A stretch of DNA of 64,000 nucleotides, taken from positions 240,379 through 304,378 of the forward strand of contig CAVSCI010000006.1 of the NCBI GenBank assembly GCA_963726365.1. The letters are read 5' to 3'. This stretch comes from JAABQG01 sp963726365. GTDB lineage: Bacteria; Pseudomonadota; Gammaproteobacteria; Burkholderiales; Burkholderiaceae_C. Every line of letters begins with the position of its first letter. Position 1 is the stretch's first letter. Below are positions 8,156 to 16,762 of this stretch, one piece after another. Position numbers and translations under genes: made by a program. The notes under the pieces were generated by a model. It had not been told where the DNA came from, did no database searches, and saw nothing but the letters and a program-made list of their open reading frames with translations.

Positions 8156-9217
8156 ATGTTCGATCCCGGCAAAGAATTGCTGGAACCCGAGGGAGAACAA
8201 CCCATCCTGTACGTGGGCCTGATGGGCTTTTCCCTGCAGCAGCGTGTCGCCCTGGAGAAGATCCTGACCAGGCCAGGCGGCAGCGGGCCAGCATGGCGGG
8301 TGGGGCCCTTCGCTGAAGCCGATGCATGGTGCGTCAACGGTTCCCGGATCAGTCTGCAACCCGACGGCAACCTGCGGGTCACGGCCGGGTTACCCACCGA
8401 GCATGTGCTGAACCTGCGCCTTGAGGATGTAAAGCGGCCCATCGGCTTCTCCAAGCCACTGGCGTCCCGGAAATTCGAAGCCACCTGTACCTTCGATCCG
8501 GCCTCGGAACCCGACATTCAAGGCATGCTGCGCCAGTTCGAAGACTGGCTTGGGCCCCTGCTTTTCCGCACGGCCCTGGGCGCATTGATTGTCAAAAAGG
8601 GCGTCTCCCTGCGCGGCGGCAACTACCATGTGAGGCACAAGGACACGCTCCTCGCCGTGCTTGATTTCCGCCACGGGCAAGCCGCCATTTCGGCCAAGGC
8701 GTCGCCAGCCGCCCTGGCCGAGGCGAGCTGGGACCGGCGCCCCGACGGGGCAAACGAACTGCCGGGGAATTTCTTGTCCTGTACCCCGGCGCAGCTGATC
8801 TGGACGTATGCGCGACATTGCGCACAAGACCTCTTGCCGAGGCGATACAGGGACGAAGTCGTCTTCTACCGTCACGCGCCACGGGTGCCGCTGAGCTGGC
8901 TCAGGGATTCAGAACTGCGACTGCTGAGCACGCTTTCCACAGGGCCCGGCGACTTCCGCACGCTGTGTCAGCGTACCGGCATCGCCGAGTCCGAAATGGC
9001 GCGCGATCTGGCATGCCTGTACTACGCAGGCGCTGTCACGACGACCCGTTCGAAGGCGTCCGAGTCATTCTCCAGCCGGCAGGACGCTGTGCCGCCACGC
9101 CCCACATACGGCAATATCGACTCGATACCCGAAAGCCAACCGACCCCGTCGTTCGAGGAAAACCGGACCGTGCCCGCCACGCTGGACCGGACCAACAGGC
9201 TGCTGTCCGGGCAGTAG
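8156..9217 (+). CDS. Conserved-looking protein of unknown function, 353 aa
   Basis: I do not recognise this protein. It is soluble, with no signal or membrane segment. The N-terminal third (QPILYVGLMGFSLQQRVALEKIL) resembles the first strand and helix of a receiver-like fold but lacks a clear phospho-acceptor Asp. Residues 150-200 contain an all-beta stretch (VKKGVSLRGGNYHVRHKDTL). Residues 245-300 (LLSTLSTGPGDFRTLCQRTG, then DLACLYYAGAVTTT) look like a winged-helix domain of the sort found after DUF4388-type modules. The last 50 residues are polar and probably disordered. It is transcribed away from the nuclease-helicase pair, with possible operator half-sites just upstream. Confidence 0.6.
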   Translation: MFDPGKELLEPEGEQPILYVGLMGFSLQQRVALEKILTRPGGSGPAWRVGPFAEADAWCVNGSRISLQPDGNLRVTAGLPTEHVLNLRLEDVKRPIGFSKPLASRKFEATCTFDPASEPDIQGMLRQFEDWLGPLLFRTALGALIVKKGVSLRGGNYHVRHKDTLLAVLDFRHGQAAISAKASPAALAEASWDRRPDGANELPGNFLSCTPAQLIWTYARHCAQDLLPRRYRDEVVFYRHAPRVPLSWLRDSELRLLSTLSTGPGDFRTLCQRTGIAESEMARDLACLYYAGAVTTTRSKASESFSSRQDAVPPRPTYGNIDSIPESQPTPSFEENRTVPATLDRTNRLLSGQ

Positions 9218-9276
9218 CCACCGACAGCCTTTACTGGGCCCCACGACGTCGGGCGTCAAGGCAAAAGGCCTGGCAA

Positions 9277-9768
9277 TCACACCGGGTAGATCAGCGAGTT
9301 CAGCACCATTTCGCTGTCGTACACGCAAAGCCGATTCATGATCTTCAATGCGCCTTCGATCCGGACCAGGGTGTCGATGGTGCGTCCCACGTTGCAGACC
9401 TCGCTCACCCCGCCCGGCTTGGTGCGGAATACGGCGTAATTCGACTGGGCCGTGATGCGCTCGCTGCCTGCCACCGGGTCCACGGCCAAGACCCGCGCGG
9501 GGCTGATGACGTGGCGGGTGTAATACGGGCCGTGGTAGATGGTCTGGGTGATCCCGTAGACACGGTCCTTCATCATGGCGCGCGATTCCAGCGCCATGAG
9601 CGCCAGCGGCAGACCCCGGTCGAAGTTCTCGCGGGCTTGCAGGGTGTAGCTGCCGTCTTCGGTGAAGAACATCGGCCAGTCGTCGAAGCGGCGCTCGTCC
9701 AGCGCAGCGGCAACGGCCGCATTGAGCTGATCGACTTCGTGGTGCAGCAACAGGGTTTCGATGCTCAT
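9277..9768 (-). CDS. Ring-hydroxylating dioxygenase small subunit (salicylate 5-hydroxylase NagH-like)
   Basis: The beta subunit of a Rieske oxygenase; it stabilises the (alpha-beta) hexamer and carries no cofactor. The 163-aa product starts MSIETLLLHHEVDQLN and shows the small-subunit pattern WPMFFTEDGSY, ITQTIYHGPYYTRHVIS and NYAVFRTK. The open frame continues upstream, but the ATG at 9768 overlaps the alpha-subunit stop as ATGA, the usual coupled arrangement. No ferredoxin or reductase gene lies nearby, so electrons must come from components encoded elsewhere. Assignment to the salicylate 5-hydroxylase type rests mainly on the alpha subunit. Confidence 0.8.
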   Translation of the reverse strand: MSIETLLLHHEVDQLNAAVAAALDERRFDDWPMFFTEDGSYTLQARENFDRGLPLALMALESRAMMKDRVYGITQTIYHGPYYTRHVISPARVLAVDPVAGSERITAQSNYAVFRTKPGGVSEVCNVGRTIDTLVRIEGALKIMNRLCVYDSEMVLNSLIYPV

Positions 9769-11141
9769 ACCGCCATCACTTTCTTCCAGTAGGCGTACAT
9801 GCTGCGGATCAGTGTTTCGGTCACCATGTGCTCGGCCATCCCGGTGCCTGTGCCCCCCAGTTCGCACAGGGTGTTTCCACGATCCTGCCCGTCACTGACC
9901 CACTGCCTGAAACCGTCCTGACTGAACTCGATGACCTCGCCGTCGTCGGCGCTCACAAAACCGGCCGGGCCGAACAGGTTGGCCTGGCGCAGGCGGCGCT
10001 GCGTCATTTCCGGCGTGTCGTCGGCAAAACCGAAGTGCGTCCAGACGAAGTCGAACTCGCCCGCGCCGCGCGGCACGATGTGGCGCGTGCTGAGCGAGTT
10101 GACCTGTTGCTGGATGATCAAGCTTGGGAACAGCGTAATCATGGTGACGGTGGGGGTAATGGTCTGATCGAGGTGTGACGGATCGGGGATGGTCCACCAG
10201 GGCTCGGGAACCACGTCGAGCAGGCGCGGGTCGTTGACCGTCATGCTGGCCTTGAAGCTGGTCACGCCTTCGGTCACCGCCCGGTTCTCGCCGCCCTCGT
10301 TTCGGCGCGAAATCATCACCGCGTGGCGGCCGTGCGCGTCCATGACCATGCGGCTTTTCTGGTCAGCACGCCACAGGCCGAAGGTGACGAACCAGGTGTG
10401 CAGCAACCCCGGGTGGTAAGGGTCCTTGATGTTTTCCATCATGAGCTTCCAGTTTCCGGGAATGCGCTGGCGGTTGGTGCCCAGCAGCGTGATCGGCGCG
10501 CTGCCTTCGGGCCGCTTGAATATCCGGTCCAGCCAGGGCATGACGTTGGCACCAAGGTAGTCCTCCAGCGGCTCGGTGTCGTCGCTGAACGTGGCGAACA
10601 CCAGGCCGTGCAGGACGGCCACGCGCAACTTGGTCAGCCCATGGTTTTTCAGGTCGAAGTCCGCCGGCATGCCGCCGTTCACACAGTCGCCGTCCGGGCC
10701 GGATGCCTTGACGCCATCCTTGAACGGCAATGCCGCCAGGTCGCCGTTGAGCTTGTAGGTCCATTGGTGGTAGGGGCACACGAAGCTGCGCGTGTTGCTG
10801 ACCTTCCCGTCCATTGCCTGATGACAGAAGCGCACGCCGCGATGCGCGCAGCGGTTTTCCACGACACGGATACCGGAATCAAAATTGGGGTCAGACTCCA
10901 ATTTTGATGACCCCGGCCTTTGACGGTCGCGCACCATGATCACTTGACGCTCACCGACCCAGCTCAACCTGTAGTCGCCCACTTTGGGGATCTCGACGGC
11001 CAAGCCTACGTAACACCAATGCCTGCCGTAGAAAAGGGTGTCGAGTTCGCGCTGGTACACCTGCGCATCGGTGTAGGCCCAGAAGGGAACCCGGCTGGAG
11101 CCGGTCTCGGGCCAGCGGGAATGGGCTTGGGGTGCGTTCAT
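9765..11141 (-). CDS. Ring-hydroxylating dioxygenase large subunit (NagG-like) with in-frame insert
   Basis: A 458-aa Rieske non-heme iron oxygenase alpha subunit. The Rieske ligands are CAHRG and CPYHQW; the mononuclear iron motif is NIKDPYHPGLLHTWF. From memory it matches NagG, the large subunit of salicylate 5-hydroxylase (salicylate to gentisate), closely along its length, including QRIPGNWKLM and FGPAGFVSADDGEVIE. It starts at MNAPQAHSRW with GGAG upstream. Between VMVRDR and GIRVVENR, just before the first Rieske ligand, there are about 14 extra residues (QRPGSSKLESDPNFDS) encoded by a palindromic repeat. The reading frame survives, but whether the Rieske domain still folds is open. Confidence 0.85.
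   Translation of the reverse strand: MNAPQAHSRWPETGSSRVPFWAYTDAQVYQRELDTLFYGRHWCYVGLAVEIPKVGDYRLSWVGERQVIMVRDRQRPGSSKLESDPNFDSGIRVVENRCAHRGVRFCHQAMDGKVSNTRSFVCPYHQWTYKLNGDLAALPFKDGVKASGPDGDCVNGGMPADFDLKNHGLTKLRVAVLHGLVFATFSDDTEPLEDYLGANVMPWLDRIFKRPEGSAPITLLGTNRQRIPGNWKLMMENIKDPYHPGLLHTWFVTFGLWRADQKSRMVMDAHGRHAVMISRRNEGGENRAVTEGVTSFKASMTVNDPRLLDVVPEPWWTIPDPSHLDQTITPTVTMITLFPSLIIQQQVNSLSTRHIVPRGAGEFDFVWTHFGFADDTPEMTQRRLRQANLFGPAGFVSADDGEVIEFSQDGFRQWVSDGQDRGNTLCELGGTGTGMAEHMVTETLIRSMYAYWKKVMAV
10878..10914. repeat. Palindromic element inserted in frame in the oxygenase gene
   Basis: Perfect 11-bp arms ATCAAAATTGG (10878-10888) and CCAATTTTGAT (10898-10908) flank a 9-nt spacer. A second, nested inverted repeat, GGGGTCA/TGACCCC, spans 10887-10914. 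The element is AT-rich inside a GC-rich gene and is read without stops. It recalls short palindromes of the GGGGTCAGACTCC type scattered in beta- and gammaproteobacterial genomes, which I associate with REP/RAYT systems; no such transposase is in the window. Confidence 0.7.
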
Positions 11142-11297
11142 ATGAGGGGTCTCCGGCAGAAATAATACGCGTTCATTGGTCTGCAAGAACAACCCAAGGC
11201 CGATGAGCCCCAGTACCCGCTGTGGCAGGGCCTGCCAATGGATTCGAAGCTGACGCGGTAGCCGAACTTGCAAAAGACCGTGCCCCGAGCGGCCGCG

Positions 11298-12551
11298 TCA
11301 CTTCAGGTTGCATTCGCGTCGCAACAGCGCCAGTGCATCCTTCAAGCCGTAATCGAGGTCGCTCTGCAAGGTGGCGCGCGCATCCTCGATGAAGCTTTCC
11401 CACAGGCGGGTGTAGTCGTCCTGGTGCTGCACCGGGGCATGCGCCAGGATGTACTGGTGAGCCCGCTCCGCCTGGATGCCGCTCTTGCGGATCTTGCGGA
11501 TCAGCGCGGCCGCGCCCTTTTCGGTCAGCAGGGTCTTGGGCGCGGTGCCCGTGGCGACGCAAATGAACAGCGTGAGCAGGGAGCTGTCATCAGAATGCCC
11601 CCCCGTCGCCTTGCTCCAGGCTTCGGAGACCGACCGGTCATGGTGATCGACTTCACCCAGCACGTCTTCGATCCAGAAATAGCGGCCGATGAAAGCCGGG
11701 GTCTGGTCGAACAACTTGCGCGCGGGCACAGTGGCGTCCAGGATTCTCGGAAGATCAGCGATGACCGATTGACGCACCTTGTCGACCACGACCCGGAATT
11801 CATCAGGCAGGCCCCTGGGCATGCCCACGGCGGCGCCGGGGCCGGTTGGCGTGTCCATTTTTTTCGCAGGCGCCCCGAACTTCTTGCGCAAGGCCGTCAC
11901 CAGTTTCTCGAAAGCGACCCAGTCCGGCATCCGGGTGCCCCCCATGGCCAGGGTCAGGAGCGCTGTGCGAATCACCGCCTCGGCATCCTTGCCGCTGTCT
12001 TCCAGGTCATCGGCATCCACGCCCAGTTCATGGGCCAGCCAGACGGCGGCATCGATCACATGCGCCACGGCGCTGCGCTGGGAAAGTTCGGCCTGGTACT
12101 CGGCCAGACTGCGCAGCGACCACTTCGCCAGCAGCGGGATGTGCTTGTCAGTGAACCCGCCGCGTTCGTTCATGCCGAAGTGGCTGTTCTGCGGCGTGGC
12201 GATCAGCGCCTTGAGCATGTCCGAGCCGCCCTTGGAGCGTGACAGGAAGGAGTGGTCACGCAATGATTCAGCCGCCTTGCGCAAGTCGCCACCGGTGCTG
12301 TGCTCCAGGTAGAGACTGACCAGATTGACCATGCGGTCCCTGGATTTTTCCAGTTCGGGGCGCAGGAACTCGCTGCCGAAATAGCGCGCAATCTGGACCA
12401 TTCCCTTGGGCGCATCGGCACAGATGGCGTCCAGCTTCGAGGCGTCAATCAGGCCGTGCGACACGCCGTACTGCAGCGCCTTTTCAAAAAACGGGCGTGC
12501 GTCATGCAGCGCAACGGCGGACGAGGACGGGGATGGTTTGCGCTCGGGCAT
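11298..12551 (-). CDS. Protein of unknown function, 417 aa, last gene of dedA-dnaJ operon
   Basis: Not recognised. A soluble, mostly helical protein. Visible landmarks are LDAICADAPKGMVQIARYFGSEFL near the start, a central PTGPGAAVGMPRGLP linker and KTLLTEKGAAALIRKIRKSGIQ towards the end. No signal peptide or membrane segment. Its ATG immediately follows the stop codon of the gene upstream (TGAATG), so it is probably coupled to it. Being locked in an operon with a J-domain protein and DedA suggests a chaperone client or envelope-linked role, but this is only context. Confidence 0.6.
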   Translation of the reverse strand: MPERKPSPSSSAVALHDARPFFEKALQYGVSHGLIDASKLDAICADAPKGMVQIARYFGSEFLRPELEKSRDRMVNLVSLYLEHSTGGDLRKAAESLRDHSFLSRSKGGSDMLKALIATPQNSHFGMNERGGFTDKHIPLLAKWSLRSLAEYQAELSQRSAVAHVIDAAVWLAHELGVDADDLEDSGKDAEAVIRTALLTLAMGGTRMPDWVAFEKLVTALRKKFGAPAKKMDTPTGPGAAVGMPRGLPDEFRVVVDKVRQSVIADLPRILDATVPARKLFDQTPAFIGRYFWIEDVLGEVDHHDRSVSEAWSKATGGHSDDSSLLTLFICVATGTAPKTLLTEKGAAALIRKIRKSGIQAERAHQYILAHAPVQHQDDYTRLWESFIEDARATLQSDLDYGLKDALALLRRECNLK

Positions 12552-13295
12552 TCAGATTGCCGATTCCTCGTCGGAATCACGGGCTGCCGGCGTGACCTTG
12601 CCACGGTCGGTCTCACTGGTTTCAAATTTTCCGTCGTCCTCCTCGGCTTCTTCCTCGTCGAGGCCCAGGTCGTGCGCCCTGGCCTTGGCGCGCAGCACGA
12701 TCAGCATTTCAATGAACAGGTCCGGGAGTTCGTAGCGCAACAGCCAGGCCAGCTCCATCCAGTCCTGATCGGCCACTTCGTCCCGTTCGACGCGCGGCCG
12801 GGCATAGGCATTGCCCCGCAAGGCCGCCTCGGAGACGATTTCGCCGTCGTCTTCGACGGCGTCGAACAGGCCGGTGCGTGCAAAGGCCTCGATGCGGCTC
12901 CACTTTTCGGTGAAATAGTCGGCCAGCGCCTCGCTGCCACCTTCGAGGTCGCCGATGGCGGTCAGGAATTCGAGCGGATCGGCGGCCTCGCGGAAGATCA
13001 CCGCGTTCATCATGCCGCGCAGATGGGTGCGGGTCAGGTCCTTGTACTGCTTCTCGATGACCACCGCGCGGGCGAACTGCGCGGGGGTGACCAGCAGGTT
13101 GATGACCGAGTCCTTCGAGTTGTCGTACTCGCGGATCACGGCCAGGATGTCCTTGGGCTGCAGCTGCTCCAGCACCACCATCAGCGCGCCATCGCCTTCG
13201 GTGTCGGCCAGGTCGGCCAGGGCGGCTTCGGCGCCGGAGATATCGCCCGAGGCGATCAGGCTCCGGGTCTTTGCAATCAGGGCTATCTGGTTCAT
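12552..13295 (-). CDS. Protein of unknown function, 247 aa
   Basis: Not recognised. A helical, acidic, soluble protein that begins MNQIALIAKTRSLIASGDI, an arrangement like a short tetratricopeptide-type helical pair, and ends in a highly acidic tail (DLGLDEEEAEEDDGK). The central part (QDWMELAWLLRYELPDLFIEML) is hydrophobic enough to pack against a partner. It lies 12 bp after the 181-aa gene and abuts the 417-aa gene. The acidic tail is shared in style with the 181-aa neighbour, hinting that these proteins work together. Confidence 0.6.
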   Translation of the reverse strand: MNQIALIAKTRSLIASGDISGAEAALADLADTEGDGALMVVLEQLQPKDILAVIREYDNSKDSVINLLVTPAQFARAVVIEKQYKDLTRTHLRGMMNAVIFREAADPLEFLTAIGDLEGGSEALADYFTEKWSRIEAFARTGLFDAVEDDGEIVSEAALRGNAYARPRVERDEVADQDWMELAWLLRYELPDLFIEMLIVLRAKARAHDLGLDEEEAEEDDGKFETSETDRGKVTPAARDSDEESAI

Positions 13296-13307
13296 TGAGT
13301 CTCCCGG

Positions 13308-13853
13308 TCAGTCTTTGCGGTCGAAGCCCTGCTCGGCCAGCCAGTCGGCACCTGCCTCCTCGCGGATCCGGGCGTCCTCGGCCTCATCGTCGGGGAATTC
13401 GCTGGACGGCCCTTCGCGCTCGTCGCCGTCCTTTTCGTCATCATCCTGCGCGGCCGGCGCGCTGCCCGGCCGGGTGTACATGTACTCCAGCGCGGCGGCC
13501 ACCGTCAGGAACCACTCGCCCATCGGCTGGCGCAACACCACGTCGGACAAGTCCCGCGCCCAGGGCTGCAGATGCACCACATCGGACAGGGTGTCCCATT
13601 CCGGAAACTCATGCGACTCCAGGGTCAGCAAATGTTCCATCACCGCGGGCTGCGCGAAACGAAATCCCTGGTGGAATATCACCGCCACCATTTCGGGGCT
13701 GAGTTCCATCATCTGCACCAGGAAGCCGATCTCCCTGCGCTTCTCGCCCAGACGCTGGCGCAGCACGTCCCGCCCCTCGGAGTCAAACGCCAGATCGTCC
13801 AATTCAGACTGGTACGCCGAGCGCAGATCGCGGAAAAAGGGGGTGATGTTCAT
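13308..13853 (-). CDS. Protein of unknown function, 181 aa, acidic C-terminus
   Basis: Not recognised. The first 120 residues are helical, with MNITPFFRDLRSAYQSELDD and a repeated hydrophobic pattern (VQMMELSPEMVAVIFHQGF). The last 50 are strongly acidic and probably disordered (AAQDDDEKDGDEREG, then DDEAEDARIREEAGADW). No signal peptide. The ATG overlaps the J-domain gene's stop as ATGA, so translation is coupled to it. A J-domain protein followed by an acidic small protein suggests a co-chaperone or adaptor, but no family supports this. Confidence 0.6.
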   Translation of the reverse strand: MNITPFFRDLRSAYQSELDDLAFDSEGRDVLRQRLGEKRREIGFLVQMMELSPEMVAVIFHQGFRFAQPAVMEHLLTLESHEFPEWDTLSDVVHLQPWARDLSDVVLRQPMGEWFLTVAAALEYMYTRPGSAPAAQDDDEKDGDEREGPSSEFPDDEAEDARIREEAGADWLAEQGFDRKD

Positions 13854-14140
13854 GGTTTGTTGTCTTGAAGGACAGTATTGAAATAGCTTTGCCAGATTTC
13901 TCGGGCGGTGTCGATCGGGCTGTCGAGCAGGTTGCGACGGCGGTTGTCATCGTAGGCCTGGCGTCGTGCTTCGTCAGAGAGCACTTCGAAGGCGGCCTGC
14001 GCTGCCCGGAACCGTGCCGGCGCCTCGGCGGAAGTGTTGCGGTCCGGGTGGTAGCTGGAGGCCTTTTGCCGGAAGGCCTTCTTGATATCGGCCAGCGTCG
14101 CGTCGCTGGCCAGCCCGAGGGCGGCGTAGTGGTCGCTCAT
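13850..14140 (-). CDS. Stand-alone J-domain protein
   Basis: A 96-aa protein that is almost only a J domain: HYAALGLASDATLADIKKAF, the HPD tripeptide in SYHPDRN, and FRAAQAAFEVLSDEARRQAYD. J domains stimulate the ATPase of DnaK and hand over clients. The short tail (NRRRNLLDSPIDTAREIWQSYFN) could be the client-binding part. There is no Gly/Phe or zinc region as in DnaJ itself, so it is a specialised type III co-chaperone. The start is ATG 14140, which overlaps the dedA stop by 4 bp; the three unknown genes follow. Confidence 0.8.
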   Translation of the reverse strand: MSDHYAALGLASDATLADIKKAFRQKASSYHPDRNTSAEAPARFRAAQAAFEVLSDEARRQAYDDNRRRNLLDSPIDTAREIWQSYFNTVLQDNKP

Positions 14141-14784
14141 GCGTTCGCGGTCTTGCGTCGCGCTTTCCAGGCACCGAAAAGGACAAACAGACCGGGGATC
14201 AGGATCATGGCCCAGATGATCTTGTCGAGGTTGGCCTTCACCCAGGGCACGCTGCCGAAAAAGTAGCCCGCGGTGACGATGCCGCCAACCCACAGTGCGC
14301 CGCCTGTCACGTCGTAAAAGCTGAACTTGCTGCGCGTCATCCGGGCCACACCGGCGACAAACGGCGCAAAGGTGCGCAGAAAGGGCATGAACCGCGCCGC
14401 CACGATAGTGATGCCACCGTATTTCTCGTAGAACTCGTGGGCCTGATCGAAGGCTTTCTTATTGAAGAACCTCGAGTCTTCCCACTGGAACACGCGTGGC
14501 CCGAAATAACGGCCGAGCGCGTAATTGCTCTGGTTGCCCAGCACGGCGGCGGCAAACAGCAGGCCAATCGAGAGCGGCAGGCTCATCAGGCCCACGCCGC
14601 ACATGGCGCCCACCACGAACAGCAGCGAATCCCCCGGCAGAAAGGGCATGACCACCACGCCAGTCTCCACAAAAATGATCAGGAACAGCAGCGCGTAGAC
14701 CCAAAGGCCGTAGTTCTGGACAAAAACCTCGAGGTGTTTGTCCACATGCAAGATGAAATCAATCAGAAAAGTCACAAGTTCCAT
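14137..14784 (-). CDS. DedA-family membrane protein
   Basis: An integral inner-membrane protein (215 aa, about five hydrophobic segments). DedA proteins are linked to lipid-carrier or phospholipid flipping and membrane potential. The family signatures are present: FVETGVVVMPFLPGDSLL (acidic re-entrant motif) and ARFMPFLRTFAPFVAG (Arg-x-x-Pro-x-x-Arg). It is the first gene of a five-gene operon and diverges from mutL with only 34 bp between starts, so the two promoters overlap. The product is full length. Confidence 0.9.
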   Translation of the reverse strand: MELVTFLIDFILHVDKHLEVFVQNYGLWVYALLFLIIFVETGVVVMPFLPGDSLLFVVGAMCGVGLMSLPLSIGLLFAAAVLGNQSNYALGRYFGPRVFQWEDSRFFNKKAFDQAHEFYEKYGGITIVAARFMPFLRTFAPFVAGVARMTRSKFSFYDVTGGALWVGGIVTAGYFFGSVPWVKANLDKIIWAMILIPGLFVLFGAWKARRKTANA

Positions 14785-14818
14785 GGGGGGGATTATCCCT
14801 GCACCCTAAAATTCCCCT

Positions 14819-16729
14819 GTGAACCCAGCCTTCTCCCCCGCCGCGCGCCGCCCGATCCGCGAACTCCCGGACGAACTCATCAGCCAGATTGCCGCCGGCG
14901 AGGTGGTGGAACGCCCTGCCTCGGTGGTGCGCGAACTGCTCGACAACGCGCTGGACGCGGGCGCCACCCAGATCACGCTGCGGCTGGCTGCAGGCGGCGT
15001 GCGGCTGATCGCGGTGGAGGACGATGGCGCCGGCATTGCGCGTGAGGAACTGTCCACCGCGCTCAAACGCCACGCCACCAGCAAGATCGCCAGCCTGCTC
15101 GACCTGGAGTCCGTGGGCACCATGGGTTTTCGCGGCGAGGCGCTGGCCGCCATCAATTCGGTGTCGGAACTCGCCCTGCTCTCGCGCATGGCCGGCGACG
15201 CCAGCGCTTTTGTGCTCGACGGGCGCACCGGCGAGCTGCGTCCGGCCGCGCGCGGCACCGGCACCACGGTGGAGGTGAAGGAACTGTTCTATTCCACCCC
15301 GGCCCGGCGCAAGTTCCTCAAGACCGATGCCACCGAGCTGGCCCACTGCGTCGAGGCGGTGCGCCGCCACGCGCTGGCGCGGCCCGACGTTGGTTTTGCG
15401 ATCTGGCACGAAGGCAAGCTGGTCGAGCAGTGGCGCGCCACCACGCTGGAGCAGCGCCTGGCCGACGTGCTGGGCGAAGACTTCCTGGCGCAGTCGATTG
15501 CCGTGGATTACACCGCGGGCACGGTGCGGGTGACCGGTCGCGCAGGCCTGCCGGACGTGGCACGCGCCCGGGCCGACCAGCAGTTTGCCTACGTCAACGG
15601 CCGCTTCGTGCGCGACAAGGTGCTGACCCATGCCGCGCGCAGCGCCTACGAGGACGTGTTGCACGGCCAGCGCCAGCCGGTGTATGCGCTGTACGTCGAG
15701 ATGGACCCGACGCGGGTGGACGTGAACGTGCACCCGACCAAGATCGAGGTGCGATTCAGGGACAGCCGCGAGATCCACCAGGCGGTGCGGCACGCCGTGG
15801 AAAACGCGCTGGCTGTGCCGAGGGCGCAGGCGTTGGCAGCCCAGACGGGCGGCAACGAGGTGGCGCAGGATCCTGCTGAGGGTCAGAGGGGCCCTGAAGG
15901 CGTTTCCAGCCCATTTATTGAACAAAAATGGCAAGTTCCCAGCGTCAAATGGTCACAACCCGCTATCAATTTCGGACCCCGGGCGGACAACCGGGTTTCT
16001 GACTTCGAGGCGATGTGGCCGGTGCATACGGGCGCACCGGCGGCGGCAGAACCCGCAATGACGTCCCCTGCCACGGACCCGGAATTGCTTGCGTCTTTCA
16101 CGGCTGGAGCTGCCGCGGCCGCTGGCGCCTTGCCGCAGACCGCCGTCTGGCCGCTCGGCCGCGCCATCGCCCAGCTCCACGGCGTCTACATCCTCGCGGA
16201 AAACGCCCAGGGCCTGATCGTGGTCGACATGCACGCGGCGCACGAGCGCATCCTGTACGAGCGGCTGAAGCAGCAGATGGACGCGGCGCAGCTCAGCAGC
16301 CAGCCCTTGCTGATTCCAGCCACCTTTGCCGCGACGCCCCAGGAAGTCGCCACCGCCGAAGCCAGCGCCGAAACGCTGCAGATGCTGGGGATGGAGATCA
16401 CCGCTTTTTCCCCGAAAACCTTGGCCGTGCGCGCCGTGCCCACCACGCTGGCGCAGGGCGACGCGGTGGAACTGGCGCGCAGCGTGCTGGCCGAACTGGC
16501 GTTGCATGACGCCAGCACCGTCGTCCAGCGTGCCCGGAACGAACTGCTCGGCACCATGGCCTGCCACGGCGCGGTGCGCGCCAACCGCCGCCTCACGCTG
16601 GACGAAATGAACGCGCTGCTGCGCCAGATGGAAGCCACCGAACGCTCCGACCAGTGCAACCACGGCCGCCCGACCTGGCGACAGCTGACGATGCGCGAGC
16701 TGGACGGTTTGTTCCTGCGCGGGCGCTGA
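14819..16729 (+). CDS. mutL: DNA mismatch repair protein MutL
   Basis: MutL couples mismatch recognition by MutS to downstream excision. The 636-aa product has the GHKL ATPase motifs RELLDNALDAGA, VEDDGAGI and GFRGEALAAI in the first 110 residues, the transducer domain to about residue 330, and a C-terminal dimerisation domain from about 450 (QLHGVYILAENAQGLIVVD). The start is GTG at 14819; a TAAAAT box at 14807-14812 ends 6 bp before it, so the mRNA may be nearly leaderless. A dispersed low-GC repeat is read in frame within the variable linker at residues 365-385, as SPFIEQKWQVPSVKWSQPAI. Linker insertion should be tolerated. Confidence 0.95.
   Translation: MNPAFSPAARRPIRELPDELISQIAAGEVVERPASVVRELLDNALDAGATQITLRLAAGGVRLIAVEDDGAGIAREELSTALKRHATSKIASLLDLESVGTMGFRGEALAAINSVSELALLSRMAGDASAFVLDGRTGELRPAARGTGTTVEVKELFYSTPARRKFLKTDATELAHCVEAVRRHALARPDVGFAIWHEGKLVEQWRATTLEQRLADVLGEDFLAQSIAVDYTAGTVRVTGRAGLPDVARARADQQFAYVNGRFVRDKVLTHAARSAYEDVLHGQRQPVYALYVEMDPTRVDVNVHPTKIEVRFRDSREIHQAVRHAVENALAVPRAQALAAQTGGNEVAQDPAEGQRGPEGVSSPFIEQKWQVPSVKWSQPAINFGPRADNRVSDFEAMWPVHTGAPAAAEPAMTSPATDPELLASFTAGAAAAAGALPQTAVWPLGRAIAQLHGVYILAENAQGLIVVDMHAAHERILYERLKQQMDAAQLSSQPLLIPATFAATPQEVATAEASAETLQMLGMEITAFSPKTLAVRAVPTTLAQGDAVELARSVLAELALHDASTVVQRARNELLGTMACHGAVRANRRLTLDEMNALLRQMEATERSDQCNHGRPTWRQLTMRELDGLFLRGR
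15939..15966 (+). repeat. Low-GC dispersed repeat, copy 1 (inside mutL linker)
   Basis: Core CCAGCG, 17 nt starting TCAAATGG, then GCTAT. The frame reads PSVKWSQPAI. The AT-rich flank extends back to about 15911 and forward to 15974. Located between the MutL ATPase and dimerisation domains. Confidence 0.85.
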
Positions 16730-16762
16730 ACCGCAGCCCGCCGCACAGGAACCCCGGGGAAA

